From assembly GCA_944327845.1 (NCBI GenBank), contig CALVHN010000003.1, positions 1 through 64,000 of the forward strand: DNA of 64,000 nucleotides. The letters are read 5' to 3'. Position numbers and translations under genes: made by a program. The DNA is from an uncultured Bacilli bacterium. GTDB lineage: Bacteria > Bacillota_I > Bacilli_A > RFN20 > CAG-826. The notes under the pieces are model-generated. The model did no database searches. It was not told the DNA's origin and was given only the letters and a program-made list of their open reading frames with translations. Shown one piece after another: positions 35,559 to 43,720 of the stretch. Positions within the stretch are counted from its first letter, which is position 1. Every line of letters begins with the position of its first letter.

Positions 35559-35801
35559 ATGAGAAAAGAAGATATTGAAACAGGCTTCATTGTAAAGGCA
35601 GTTTTTAGAAAATATGGCAATCATATTATTGTTGGCGAGGTAATAGAAATCTGCACTAATGAGCACGCTCTTGATGGCGATTGGGCCGGCATTAGAGTTA
35701 CTGGAGGAGACACTGAGGATAAACATGTTAGGTGGATGTTAAAAAAACGAATTTGTTCTTTAATTCCTTGTCGAGACATAAAAGAAATTGTTCATAAATA
35801 A
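35559..35801 (+). CDS. Hypothetical small protein upstream of the restriction operon
   Basis: This 80-aa soluble protein is of unknown function. It opens with MRKEDIETGFIVKAVFRKYGNHIIVGEVIEI, which looks like a small beta barrel, and contains the motif GDWAGIRVTGGD. I chose the ATG at 35559 because AGAGGAAA lies 6-10 bases upstream. A frame extending to 35532 would overlap that site. It sits 96 bp before the methyltransferase gene, with the probable operator between them, so it may be a control or accessory protein of the system. That is inference from position only. Confidence 0.55.
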   Translation: MRKEDIETGFIVKAVFRKYGNHIIVGEVIEICTNEHALDGDWAGIRVTGGDTEDKHVRWMLKKRICSLIPCRDIKEIVHK

Positions 35802-35897
35802 AAAAACTTAACAATAATAAATGTAATTTATAATTTTCCGGTTAGCATTTGTTAGTGCAAATATGGTTTTGAAAGTGATAGAATAGTGATACTGATT
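35802..35897 (+). promoter_or_regulatory. Promoter/operator region of the restriction operon
   Basis: The spacer contains a direct repeat GTGATA-n5-GTGATA (35874-35891), overlapping a TAGAAT -10-like box just before the methyltransferase ATG. It also contains TTAGCATTTG and TTAGTGCAAAT upstream. There is no SD. The first protein carries its own Xre-type HTH, so the repeats are candidate sites for autorepression. The exact promoter is uncertain. Confidence 0.4.
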
Positions 35898-38525
35898 ATG
35901 GATTACTCAAAGATTATTTATGAATTAAGACAAAGATTTTGTCTAACACAAAGCGAAATGGCAAATTTACTTGGTGTTGGTATTACTTCCATTTCGCGCT
36001 GGGAACAAGGTCATTTTGAACCTACAATGCAAATTAAGAAAAAAATCAAACAGATCATTGAAGAAAATCATTTATCAGAAAAAGAACTTGGGAATAGCAA
36101 CAACTCTTTTAATGCTCGTAATGAAAAAACATCTAAATCCAAAGGAGTCTCTCCAAGGACGTATATCAGTTTGTTTAGTAGCGCAGGTGTCGGTTGCTTT
36201 GGCTTTAAAAAAGCTGGCTTTCAATGTGTAGCAACAAATGAGCTATTGGAAAGAAGACTCAACATCCAAAGAATTAATAAAAAATGTAAATATGAGCATG
36301 GGTATATCGATGGCGATATAACTCAAGTTGAAAATCAAAAATTAATACTTAATGAAATTGAATTTTGGAAGAAAAACGAAAACGTTAACAAAATTGACGT
36401 TTTGATGGCGACCCCACCTTGTCAGGGCATGTCATCAGCAAATTATAAAAAAGGCGACGAAATCGATAGAAACTCTTTAGTTGTTGAAGCGATTCATTTA
36501 GTAAAAACGATACAACCACGTATTTTTGTTTTTGAGAATGTTAGGGCTTTTTTAACTACGATGTGTATTGACAAAGACAACGAAGCCCTTGTTATTTCAG
36601 AATGTATAGATAAAAATCTAAGCCAAGATTACAACATATTTAGAAGAGTCGTTAATTTTAGTGAGTTTGGCATACCATCAAGCAGACCAAGGACTCTAGT
36701 CATTGGAACATTGAAAACTGAGAGTAATTTCTCACCTTTGAATATTTTCCCATTGCGTTCAAAAACCGTTACTCTTAGAGAAGCTATTGGAGACCTTAGG
36801 TCTTTAGAATATGGTGATCGAGATCCTGATGATCTTTACCATTCTTTTAGAACCTATCCTAAATATATGCAGGATTGGATTCATGAATTAAAAGAAGGTG
36901 AAACTGCATTTAATAATTCTCCTGATAAAGTTCCTTATAAGTTTGTTAATGGTGAAAAGCAAACACTCAAATCCGGTTTTATGGGGAATAAGTTTTGCAG
37001 AATGTACTGGGACAAACCAGCTCCTTGCATTACCACACGTAACGACCAACTGGCAAGCCAGTCAACAATCCACCCTGTCGACGATAGAGTTTTATCCATT
37101 AGGGAACTTATGAGAGTAATGAGCATTCCTGAGGATTTTAAATGGACTTTCGCAGAAAATGCTGAAGATATCGATGATGCAGAAACCTTGATAAGACAAT
37201 CGATTGGAGAAGCTGTTCCAACAGGAATCATTCTTCAAATTGCAAACAACATAAACAAAATGTTGGATTATGACGAATTCATTAAAAACTACAGCAGTAA
37301 CACTGCTTATGCTGATAGTGATAATTTCTACATCAACGCCTTTTTATACGAAAAGAAATTAGCTGATGTAAATGAAACTGGATCTTTTTATACTCCACAA
37401 ATCGTTGTTTATAACACGATAAAAGACTACGTGCCTAAATCTGAAAATCAAAAGATTTTGGAGCCTGCAGTTGGTATGGGCGCTTTCATTCCTCAATTTT
37501 TGCGACTAATTGACACTTGCAAAAAAGTTGATATAGATCTTGTTGATATTTCTTACGGTTGCCTTTCTTTATTAAAGAAAGCGTTAACAAAATATAGCAC
37601 CAATAAAGCAGTCAAATTTAATTATATTAATGATGATTTTTTGACTCATAATTTTTCAGGAAAATATGATTGTATAATAACTAATCCACCTTATTTTAAG
37701 ATGAATGCCCTACTCAAGAAAAAATATAGTGACTATTCATTCTTGAATACAGATAACATCTATTGTCTTTTTATGCACAAGTATTCCCTTCTTTCTGATG
37801 AAATAATGTGCGTAATTCCAAAGACATTTATCATGATTCCTGATGCGAATGAAATAAGGCTTGAATATCAAAACAGCTATTATGTCTCCTCGATTTATGA
37901 TTACGGAGTCAAATTATTCAAAGAGGTTTTTATTGAAATTTTATCTATCTCTTTTTCAAAAACTAAAACAGAAACAACTTATGTAGAAAACCGCTCATTT
38001 AATATTTTTAGATATTTAAAACACGGATATATATTTCACGATAAAATGTGGCTAATATATCGAGATGAATGGTTTGATGAGTATATTAAAAAGCTAAAAC
38101 TTGACTGTTTTGATTTTTTCAGGGATAGACAACTAACAAACAAATATCTAAAGAACTCTGGCAAAATATGGGTTTTGCGCTCTAAGAATCTTCTTGATGA
38201 TGGGACCTTTATTCACAAAAGTGGTTATGACAAATATGTCGATTCTCTCGATGGATTCCAACTCTCAAAATATTACGGGAAAGAGAACTATGTGTTTATA
38301 AACTTTACATATAACACTAGAGGGGCGGTCTTACCTAAAAATTGCACAGTTAATGGTTCATTTTGTATCCTTTTACCTAAACAGAAAGATTTAAAAATTA
38401 ATCTGTCACTTTATGCAACCGAAGATTTTAGAAGATATTATGCTATTGTTAAGAATTTATCAAAATTTACGATTAATGTTGATAGCAATTCAATATATTA
38501 TATAGGAGTAGAGAATTATGATTAA
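35898..38525 (+). CDS. HTH / C5-cytosine / N6-adenine DNA methyltransferase fusion
   Basis: This 875-aa protein joins three parts. Residues 1-55 are an Xre-type HTH (FCLTQSEMANLLGVGITSISRWEQG). About 85-460 is a C5-cytosine methyltransferase with SAM loop SLFSSAGVGCFGF, catalytic PPCQGMSS, FENVR, RPRTLVIG and SIRELMRVMSIPEDF. About 490-670 is an N6-adenine methyltransferase of Eco57I/type I-like form with FYTPQIV, LEPAVGMGAF and NPPY; its recognition region follows. Both catalytic sites look intact. It should protect host DNA on two bases or both strands of an asymmetric site and may repress its own promoter. I chose the ATG at 35898, although GTG at 35886 is possible. It overlaps mcrB by 8 bp. 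Confidence 0.88.
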   Translation: MDYSKIIYELRQRFCLTQSEMANLLGVGITSISRWEQGHFEPTMQIKKKIKQIIEENHLSEKELGNSNNSFNARNEKTSKSKGVSPRTYISLFSSAGVGCFGFKKAGFQCVATNELLERRLNIQRINKKCKYEHGYIDGDITQVENQKLILNEIEFWKKNENVNKIDVLMATPPCQGMSSANYKKGDEIDRNSLVVEAIHLVKTIQPRIFVFENVRAFLTTMCIDKDNEALVISECIDKNLSQDYNIFRRVVNFSEFGIPSSRPRTLVIGTLKTESNFSPLNIFPLRSKTVTLREAIGDLRSLEYGDRDPDDLYHSFRTYPKYMQDWIHELKEGETAFNNSPDKVPYKFVNGEKQTLKSGFMGNKFCRMYWDKPAPCITTRNDQLASQSTIHPVDDRVLSIRELMRVMSIPEDFKWTFAENAEDIDDAETLIRQSIGEAVPTGIILQIANNINKMLDYDEFIKNYSSNTAYADSDNFYINAFLYEKKLADVNETGSFYTPQIVVYNTIKDYVPKSENQKILEPAVGMGAFIPQFLRLIDTCKKVDIDLVDISYGCLSLLKKALTKYSTNKAVKFNYINDDFLTHNFSGKYDCIITNPPYFKMNALLKKKYSDYSFLNTDNIYCLFMHKYSLLSDEIMCVIPKTFIMIPDANEIRLEYQNSYYVSSIYDYGVKLFKEVFIEILSISFSKTKTETTYVENRSFNIFRYLKHGYIFHDKMWLIYRDEWFDEYIKKLKLDCFDFFRDRQLTNKYLKNSGKIWVLRSKNLLDDGTFIHKSGYDKYVDSLDGFQLSKYYGKENYVFINFTYNTRGAVLPKNCTVNGSFCILLPKQKDLKINLSLYATEDFRRYYAIVKNLSKFTINVDSNSIYYIGVENYD

Positions 38526-40185
38526 AAAATTGCTTAAAAAACTAAATTCAGTTTCAATGAAGAGTGGTCGCTTTTTTGCTGATAAGAGCTATAAGTACGA
38601 TACTATCTTTTTCGGGGCGAAATTCATCCTAGAACTAGATGATGGGTCTCACCAAATTGATTTAAACACTAAACAGTCTGAACTCGTCGATAAGTTTGTT
38701 GAGGCATTTACATTAGATCCAAATTCTGCAGATGCAAATAGAAACTATGTGCTAGAGTCATTTGCTTTCTTCGAATATATAGGCGCAATCAGAAAAGTTG
38801 GCCAAAAGCTATATCACATTACTGATATTGAAATGTTGGAATACGCCACAGTCTCAATTGAAAATGCGTACATCCTTCAGTACCTAACAGCTTATAAAAC
38901 TTTCCTCAATGATGATATTTGGGATAAATATGTAGAATATGCTAATGATCATAATCTTTCTACTAAGTCGAGCAAATTAATCTCCTTAGCAGATACCATT
39001 AAAGAGTGTGCTCATAGTGTCGGAGAGAATCAAGATACCTCTTGGGCAAACAATTTTGTTAAATTTCAAATCTGCGTTTTAGCTTTGGCTAACGAAGACA
39101 ATTATATTTCTAGAACTTTGAATATTTCAGATTCTATAATTACTCCGCAACAGTTGTCTGCAAATGTTGAAGGAACACGATCCACATCAACAAAAAATAA
39201 TTTCTATATCCATGACTTTAGAATGTCTTATGTTTTGAATACTCTACAGCCTTATTTGGCGAGTGTTAAAAAAGAAGCGTTTTTGCCTTCCTTCGATAAA
39301 AGGACTTATAAAGAGTATCCGTTGAACTTTATTTTGTATGGTGCCCCAGGAACAGGAAAGACTTTTTCTACAGTAGAATATGCAGTCTCAATTATTGAGA
39401 AAAAACCAATCGACGCTATTAAAGTCAAATATGAAAACAGGCAAGGCATAAAAAAAGTCTATGACAAATATTTGAAAGCTGGGCGAGTGGTCTTCACCAC
39501 ATTCCACCAGAATTATAGCTATGAAGATTTTATTGAGGGACTAAGGCCAGATTCTAATTCCAATAAATTTAAATTTAAAGCAGTCCCTGGTGTATTTAAG
39601 AGAATAGTGGCAAGCGCTTTAGAAGATAAAAATAACAATTATGTTCTCGTTATTGATGAAATCAACAGAGCAAACATTTCTAGAGTGCTTGGTGAATTGA
39701 TAACGCTTTTGGAAGATGATAAACGCTGGGGTGAAGAGAACCAGATGATGGTTGTTCTACCTACCTCTAAAGATGTTTTTGTTGTTCCGAACAACCTATT
39801 TATCATTGGAACAATGAATACTGCTGACAAGTCAATTTCTATGATTGACGTGGCTTTGAGGAGAAGATTCTCTTTTATTGAGACTCCTGTGGATTTTTCC
39901 TTGATTAGCAACAACGCGTTAAGGGGAGTGCTTGAAAAAATAAACGATGGCCTTCAAAAAGACTTTGGTGATGGAACAGACTTGCTTGTTGGTCACGCGT
40001 ATTTCATTAATAAAAATGAAAACGATCTCGATCTCATTATGAACCAATCTGTTATTCCTCTATTGTATGAATATTATTTTGATAAGACATCAAAGGTCAA
40101 ATCTTTGGTAGAGACATCCCTTGCTGGAACCAATTTTGAAATTGATGGTTCCGCAACAGGACGTTTGAGAATTAAAAGAAAATAG
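38518..40185 (+). CDS. mcrB: McrB-like GTPase/AAA+ restriction subunit
   Basis: This 555-aa protein has an N-terminal region of about 240 residues, presumably for DNA binding. The McrB-type AAA+ domain has Walker A GAPGTGKTF near residues 278-286, Walker B VIDEINRANISRVLGEL near 375-391, the family signature TMNTADKS near 430, and the arginine-finger-like ALRRRFSF. McrB hexamers hydrolyse GTP and translocate DNA, recruiting McrC to cut. In methyltransferase-linked systems such as LlaJI and BsuMI the McrB-like subunit recognises the unmethylated site; the operon context supports this reading. It overlaps the methyltransferase gene and lies 8 bp before mcrC. Confidence 0.9.
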   Translation: MIKKLLKKLNSVSMKSGRFFADKSYKYDTIFFGAKFILELDDGSHQIDLNTKQSELVDKFVEAFTLDPNSADANRNYVLESFAFFEYIGAIRKVGQKLYHITDIEMLEYATVSIENAYILQYLTAYKTFLNDDIWDKYVEYANDHNLSTKSSKLISLADTIKECAHSVGENQDTSWANNFVKFQICVLALANEDNYISRTLNISDSIITPQQLSANVEGTRSTSTKNNFYIHDFRMSYVLNTLQPYLASVKKEAFLPSFDKRTYKEYPLNFILYGAPGTGKTFSTVEYAVSIIEKKPIDAIKVKYENRQGIKKVYDKYLKAGRVVFTTFHQNYSYEDFIEGLRPDSNSNKFKFKAVPGVFKRIVASALEDKNNNYVLVIDEINRANISRVLGELITLLEDDKRWGEENQMMVVLPTSKDVFVVPNNLFIIGTMNTADKSISMIDVALRRRFSFIETPVDFSLISNNALRGVLEKINDGLQKDFGDGTDLLVGHAYFINKNENDLDLIMNQSVIPLLYEYYFDKTSKVKSLVETSLAGTNFEIDGSATGRLRIKRK

Positions 40186-40193
40186 ATCCTTAT

Positions 40194-41591
40194 ATGCAGC
40201 CATTTTGTTACTACGAAGAAACAGAAATAAGAAAACATGATTTACCTGAATCGTGGAAAGACGAAAGTGTCCAGGAGAACTTAAAAGATTTTTTACAAGA
40301 AAACTGGAACCAGAGAAAAAGCTTTTATGATGACGGAGACAACAACTCAAATCAACAATTTTTAACTTTCTTAAATTTTGGAAGCATTAGGACTAATGAG
40401 TATGTTGGGACGATTGTTTTTAACGGAGAACAAGTTAATATCTTCCCAAAGGTTTTTGAGACAAAAAATAGTTCCAACAGTATAGATCATCTAATGTCAA
40501 ACTTAGTCCAGTGGTTGGACTATTGTTCTAAGCTAGATTTTCCTTTTGTTTCAATTAAAAGTGATTTAACCGGTATTGATAATTTTAAAGAACTGTTCAT
40601 TACACTGTTTGCAAAAAAACTGTCGCAGGTATTAGAACACGGCTCATATTATAAATATGAAGATGTTGTTGAAGACCTTAGAGTAATAAAAGGTAGATTA
40701 GACATCAACGATTATATTTCAAGAAAAATACCAAATGGTCAGTATGATGTTTTCAGATGTGAATTTTTTACATTCGAGTATGATAATTTGTTCAATCGCA
40801 TCATCAAATATGTGTGTAGAAAGCTTTTTAATCAAACCAGACCGGTAAATCAAAAAATATTTAGAAACGTTATCCTCAGAATGTCTGATGTTTCAGATGT
40901 CGTATGTATTGCAAGAGACTGTGAAAAAGTAACTTTAAATAGAATGCAAAGTGAGTATCGCAGCATTCTGTCTCTTTGTAAGATCTTCCTACTAAATGAT
41001 TTGCCTGGATATATGATGGATACAAACGATTCATTCTGTTTCTTGTTTCCAATGCCTTTGCTTTTTGAAGGATTCATTGGAGGATTCCTTAAATCTATCC
41101 TAGATGGTAAGGGCAGAGTTGAATTGCAAAAGAGTGATCAACCGCTTATTAACGACATTATATATGCTGGAAAATCATACGGTCCTGCTTTTATGATGCG
41201 TCACGATATACTTTGCACGATAGAAGATAAAGTATTTTTGATGGATACAAAGTATAAGAAAATACAAAGATTCGAGGATACAAAAGAAGATGAAACTCTT
41301 TGGAAAATGCAATTGATTCGAGGCGTTAACCAACAAGATTTGTATCAGGTTTCTACATATGCGGCAAAAAGAAATCTAAAAAAAGCCTATATCTTATATC
41401 CTTTGTTAAGATTTGAAGACGTAGAAAGCGATATGCCAATTTTACAAGAGCTAATACTCACAGGAAATTCATCTCTCGACGATATTAAATTTGTAGATGT
41501 TGTTTTAGTTAGAGTTCCATTTGTTTTTGAAGATGATATAGAAAAAACTAAAGAAGCTCTCACAAAAACGTTATTAAAGATATTTGAATAA
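40194..41591 (+). CDS. mcrC: McrC-like nuclease subunit
   Basis: This 465-aa protein has the McrC layout. A beta-rich N-terminal region (about 1-120, with NFGSIRTNEYVGTIVFNGEQ) contacts McrB. A helical middle follows. The C-terminal PD-(D/E)xK nuclease domain has RHDILCTIEDKVFLMDTKYKKI near residues 338-360, where the Asp and DxK pair are the catalytic residues. It forms the cleavage subunit of the McrBC-type complex. It lies between mcrB and the DUF2971 gene with gaps of 8 and 2 bp. Confidence 0.9.
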   Translation: MQPFCYYEETEIRKHDLPESWKDESVQENLKDFLQENWNQRKSFYDDGDNNSNQQFLTFLNFGSIRTNEYVGTIVFNGEQVNIFPKVFETKNSSNSIDHLMSNLVQWLDYCSKLDFPFVSIKSDLTGIDNFKELFITLFAKKLSQVLEHGSYYKYEDVVEDLRVIKGRLDINDYISRKIPNGQYDVFRCEFFTFEYDNLFNRIIKYVCRKLFNQTRPVNQKIFRNVILRMSDVSDVVCIARDCEKVTLNRMQSEYRSILSLCKIFLLNDLPGYMMDTNDSFCFLFPMPLLFEGFIGGFLKSILDGKGRVELQKSDQPLINDIIYAGKSYGPAFMMRHDILCTIEDKVFLMDTKYKKIQRFEDTKEDETLWKMQLIRGVNQQDLYQVSTYAAKRNLKKAYILYPLLRFEDVESDMPILQELILTGNSSLDDIKFVDVVLVRVPFVFEDDIEKTKEALTKTLLKIFE

Positions 41592-41593
41592 GA

Positions 41594-42628
41594 ATGAACA
41601 ACAAGGAAAAGCGAAAGTACATGTCAGATTTGTTGATCTTTCAATCAACGCCTTTTATGTCTGAATTTGAAACAAGGAAAGATTTTTTAAAAAAGACTCC
41701 TATTATCCTATATAAGTATAGAGCGTTTGATAAATATGCTTTCGAAATGATTGATGATGGATATGTATACTTGGCCCCAGTCAAAGGACTCGATGACCCG
41801 TTTGATTGTCTTAACGATTTCACAATAAATGATTTTTATAACGAAAAGACTCATAAGATTACCCCTAAAGCGGTTGATTTCATAATTAAGTTTGCTCGCA
41901 CTAAAGGTATTCAAAATTTGTCGGCAAAAGACGTTAAAAAGTTTGCGCTCCAGTGCATAAAAGAAGACGGCATAGATTATGATAAAGTTCCTAAGATTGT
42001 CACCTCTAACGGAGTTCTGACCAGAACAGAGGTTGAACCGTTATTTGTTGTCCTCAATACCTTTAACGAAAACTTTGAAAAGGTAATTGAAAGCGCAATG
42101 CTTGATGGTTTTGTAAAGAGTGCCATGTCTCCTGGTGATAGGGTAGGTATCTGCTCATTTTCAGAAAAAAGAGACAACAAAGTCATGTGGTCCTTATACG
42201 GAAAGAACTATGAGGGTTACTGTATTGAGTATGATATCCCTAAAAGACAAGAGATCACTCCAAATCTTTACCCAGTAATTTATACAAAAAGAAACAACAA
42301 CAGATTTATTGAAAAAATGATTGAATACGCTATGAGTGCATTCATGCGAGCTGTTACTGATGGCCACCTCAACGGAAACATCGGTGCTTCAATGGAATTA
42401 TTCTGCACAAAAGATACTGATTGGTCATATCAAGCAGAATGGCGTTTAATTGATAATGCAGATGGCAAATGTGGATTCTTGAATATCAAAGCAATTTATC
42501 TTGGGTTCAAAGTCAAAAAGTCAAATGAAAATAAAATGAAAAAGCTGGCGAAGGAAAAAGGATTTAACTTGTTTAAAATGAATCCACCAAACGGAAAAAA
42601 GAAAATCACTTACACCAAAATCGTATGA
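41594..42628 (+). CDS. DUF2971 family protein
   Basis: This 344-aa cytosolic protein matches the DUF2971 pattern: YKYRAFDKYAFEMIDDGYVYLAPVKGLDDPFDCLND near the N terminus, a central ICSFSEKRDNKVMWSLYGKNYEGYCIEYD, and a late WSYQAEWRLI. DUF2971 has no assigned biochemical activity. Members often sit in phage-defence or mobile islands. Its start is only 2 bp after mcrC, and a terminator follows its stop, so it is a true member of this operon. It may be an effector, sensor or accessory factor. It ends with UGA, showing UGA is a stop codon here. Confidence 0.8.
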   Translation: MNNKEKRKYMSDLLIFQSTPFMSEFETRKDFLKKTPIILYKYRAFDKYAFEMIDDGYVYLAPVKGLDDPFDCLNDFTINDFYNEKTHKITPKAVDFIIKFARTKGIQNLSAKDVKKFALQCIKEDGIDYDKVPKIVTSNGVLTRTEVEPLFVVLNTFNENFEKVIESAMLDGFVKSAMSPGDRVGICSFSEKRDNKVMWSLYGKNYEGYCIEYDIPKRQEITPNLYPVIYTKRNNNRFIEKMIEYAMSAFMRAVTDGHLNGNIGASMELFCTKDTDWSYQAEWRLIDNADGKCGFLNIKAIYLGFKVKKSNENKMKKLAKEKGFNLFKMNPPNGKKKITYTKIV

Positions 42629-42652
42629 GTGGCGAAATTGCCACTTTTCTTT
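42628..42652 (+). terminator. Terminator of the restriction operon
   Basis: AGTGGC (42628-42633) pairs with GCCACT (42640-42645), followed by TTTTCTTTT. The stem begins within the DUF2971 stop codon. Confidence 0.8.
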
Positions 42653-42869
42653 TGACATCGGCGCGATATGTTTTAAGGTCAAAATGCCACTTTTATATAA
42701 TACAATGCATTATATAAGTCCAAGGCCTTACACCCCGTATCAGAGAATATTTCAATTAAACACATGGTACCGGAATAGCCTCTACGTGTACGCTCATTGT
42801 AGCACTCCCGCGTAGCAAGGCACGTGGAAACAATCGTTAGCTTGATTTTAAAGAAATAAAACTTATTTA
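42653..42869. other. Noncoding spacer with a palindrome
   Basis: There is no gene here. The only structure I see is a perfect 9-bp inverted repeat TTATATAAT/ATTATATAA (42693-42717) with a 7-base loop. The rest is mixed-composition sequence with GC-rich patches (around 42770-42840), unlike the flanking chromosome, which suggests element-derived DNA. Confidence 0.4.
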
Positions 42870-42932
42870 TTTGTAATTGTTCAGACCAACTTATCTTGAA
42901 TTGTGCAAATCAATTTATAAAAGAATAGAATC

Positions 42933-42955
42933 GCTGTCTTAGATGACAGCTTTTT
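42933..42955 (+). terminator. Terminator at the left edge of the right repeat
   Basis: GCTGTC (42933-42938) pairs with GACAGC (42945-42950), followed by TTTTT. It is homologous to 34042-34068, with a changed loop and an intact stem. Confidence 0.7.
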
Positions 42956-43029
42956 ATGCCCCTGCCTGCATATAGTTTCCGCCTTTCACCATATTTTCAT
43001 TGCCCACACGCCTACACAAAAAAAAGAAA

Positions 43030-43056
43030 AAATATATATCTTTCTGATATATATTT
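43030..43056 (-). terminator. Terminator of the right repeat sORF
   Basis: An 11-bp perfect stem (43030-43040 with 43046-43056) is followed leftward by a T-rich run. It lies 6 bases after the sORF stop. Confidence 0.8.
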
Positions 43057-43062
43057 AATTTC

Positions 43063-43194
43063 TTAGTTTTGATAGATGTTTAAGATGAAGATACTAGAAT
43101 TTGAATATTGATTATAAATTGAATCTAATTCATCTTCAGATACGATCACGTAAATTACTTTTGTTGAAGTATAAATTATTAATTTAAACCGCAT
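43063..43194 (-). CDS. 43-aa repeat-encoded small protein (right copy)
   Basis: This is the homologue of the ORF at 34170-34301, beginning MRFKLIIYTSTKV and ending FILNIYQN. It has the same length and stop position, and an AAAGGAGGG ribosome site 6-7 bases before the ATG. Nine of 43 residues differ from the left copy, mostly conservatively. Eleven nucleotides differ in all, nine of them changing an amino acid, so the frame is preserved but strong purifying selection is not shown. No function is recognised. Confidence 0.6.
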   Translation of the reverse strand: MRFKLIIYTSTKVIYVIVSEDELDSIYNQYSNSSIFILNIYQN

Positions 43195-43515
43195 GCGACT
43201 CCCTCCTTTAAAAAAGTTGTTGTACTATACAGTATGACCAGACCTTTTTTTCACATGCCAAAACTTTTATATACTTTGTATATAACTTTTTTCAAAAACT
43301 TTTTCCGTCGCTGTTGGACGCTGCCGCAGCAAGCTTTAAATGACCGCTGTCAGACGAAAGCTACCGACCTAAGCAAAATGCCTGCCGCTCCCCATGCGCC
43401 CGTTTTCAAACTACTCAAAATTGCTAAAGTGGGGGCTCGCAAACGCATCCGACCACGACATAATATTTATGAAGCAACTTGTGCAAAACAGAATGAGTGG
43501 CTTTAGATAACGACA

Positions 43516-43720
43516 GTTTTGTATTAATTTTTAAAACTAATAATATTTGAAACTGAAAAAATATTTTTGCTTTGAAAAAATTTTTACCATAAAAGTGATA
43601 AAATAAAACAAAAAACCTACTAAACACTATTATTTTTTGATTTTTCTCATAATTTTAATAAACTATTTTTTTAAATTAAATAAGCCTTATTTTAAAAAAT
43701 AAGTTATCATAAATAAGATT
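43516..43720. other. AT-rich spacer before the 518-aa gene
   Basis: This 205-bp AT-rich stretch has no coding potential I can support. A TATCAT box (43705-43710) lies 10 bases before the ATG at 43721 and may be its -10 element. No SD is present. Confidence 0.4.

Larger units (their letters stand above)
42870..43515. repeat. Right copy of about 650-bp direct repeat
   Basis: This is the second copy of the element described at 33979-34636, in the same orientation, so the pair brackets about 8.2 kb of accessory DNA. Differences are scattered point changes and short indels, densest in the GC-rich part (about 43370-43450). The sORF, its SD, its terminator, the left-edge hairpin and the right-edge GAAGCAACTTGTGCAAAAC are kept. 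The level of divergence means the two copies are not a fresh duplication. Confidence 0.85.

Noticed and set aside
33960-43720. CRISPR array in the accessory region
   Set aside because: There are no short regularly spaced repeats; the only repeats are the two long copies.
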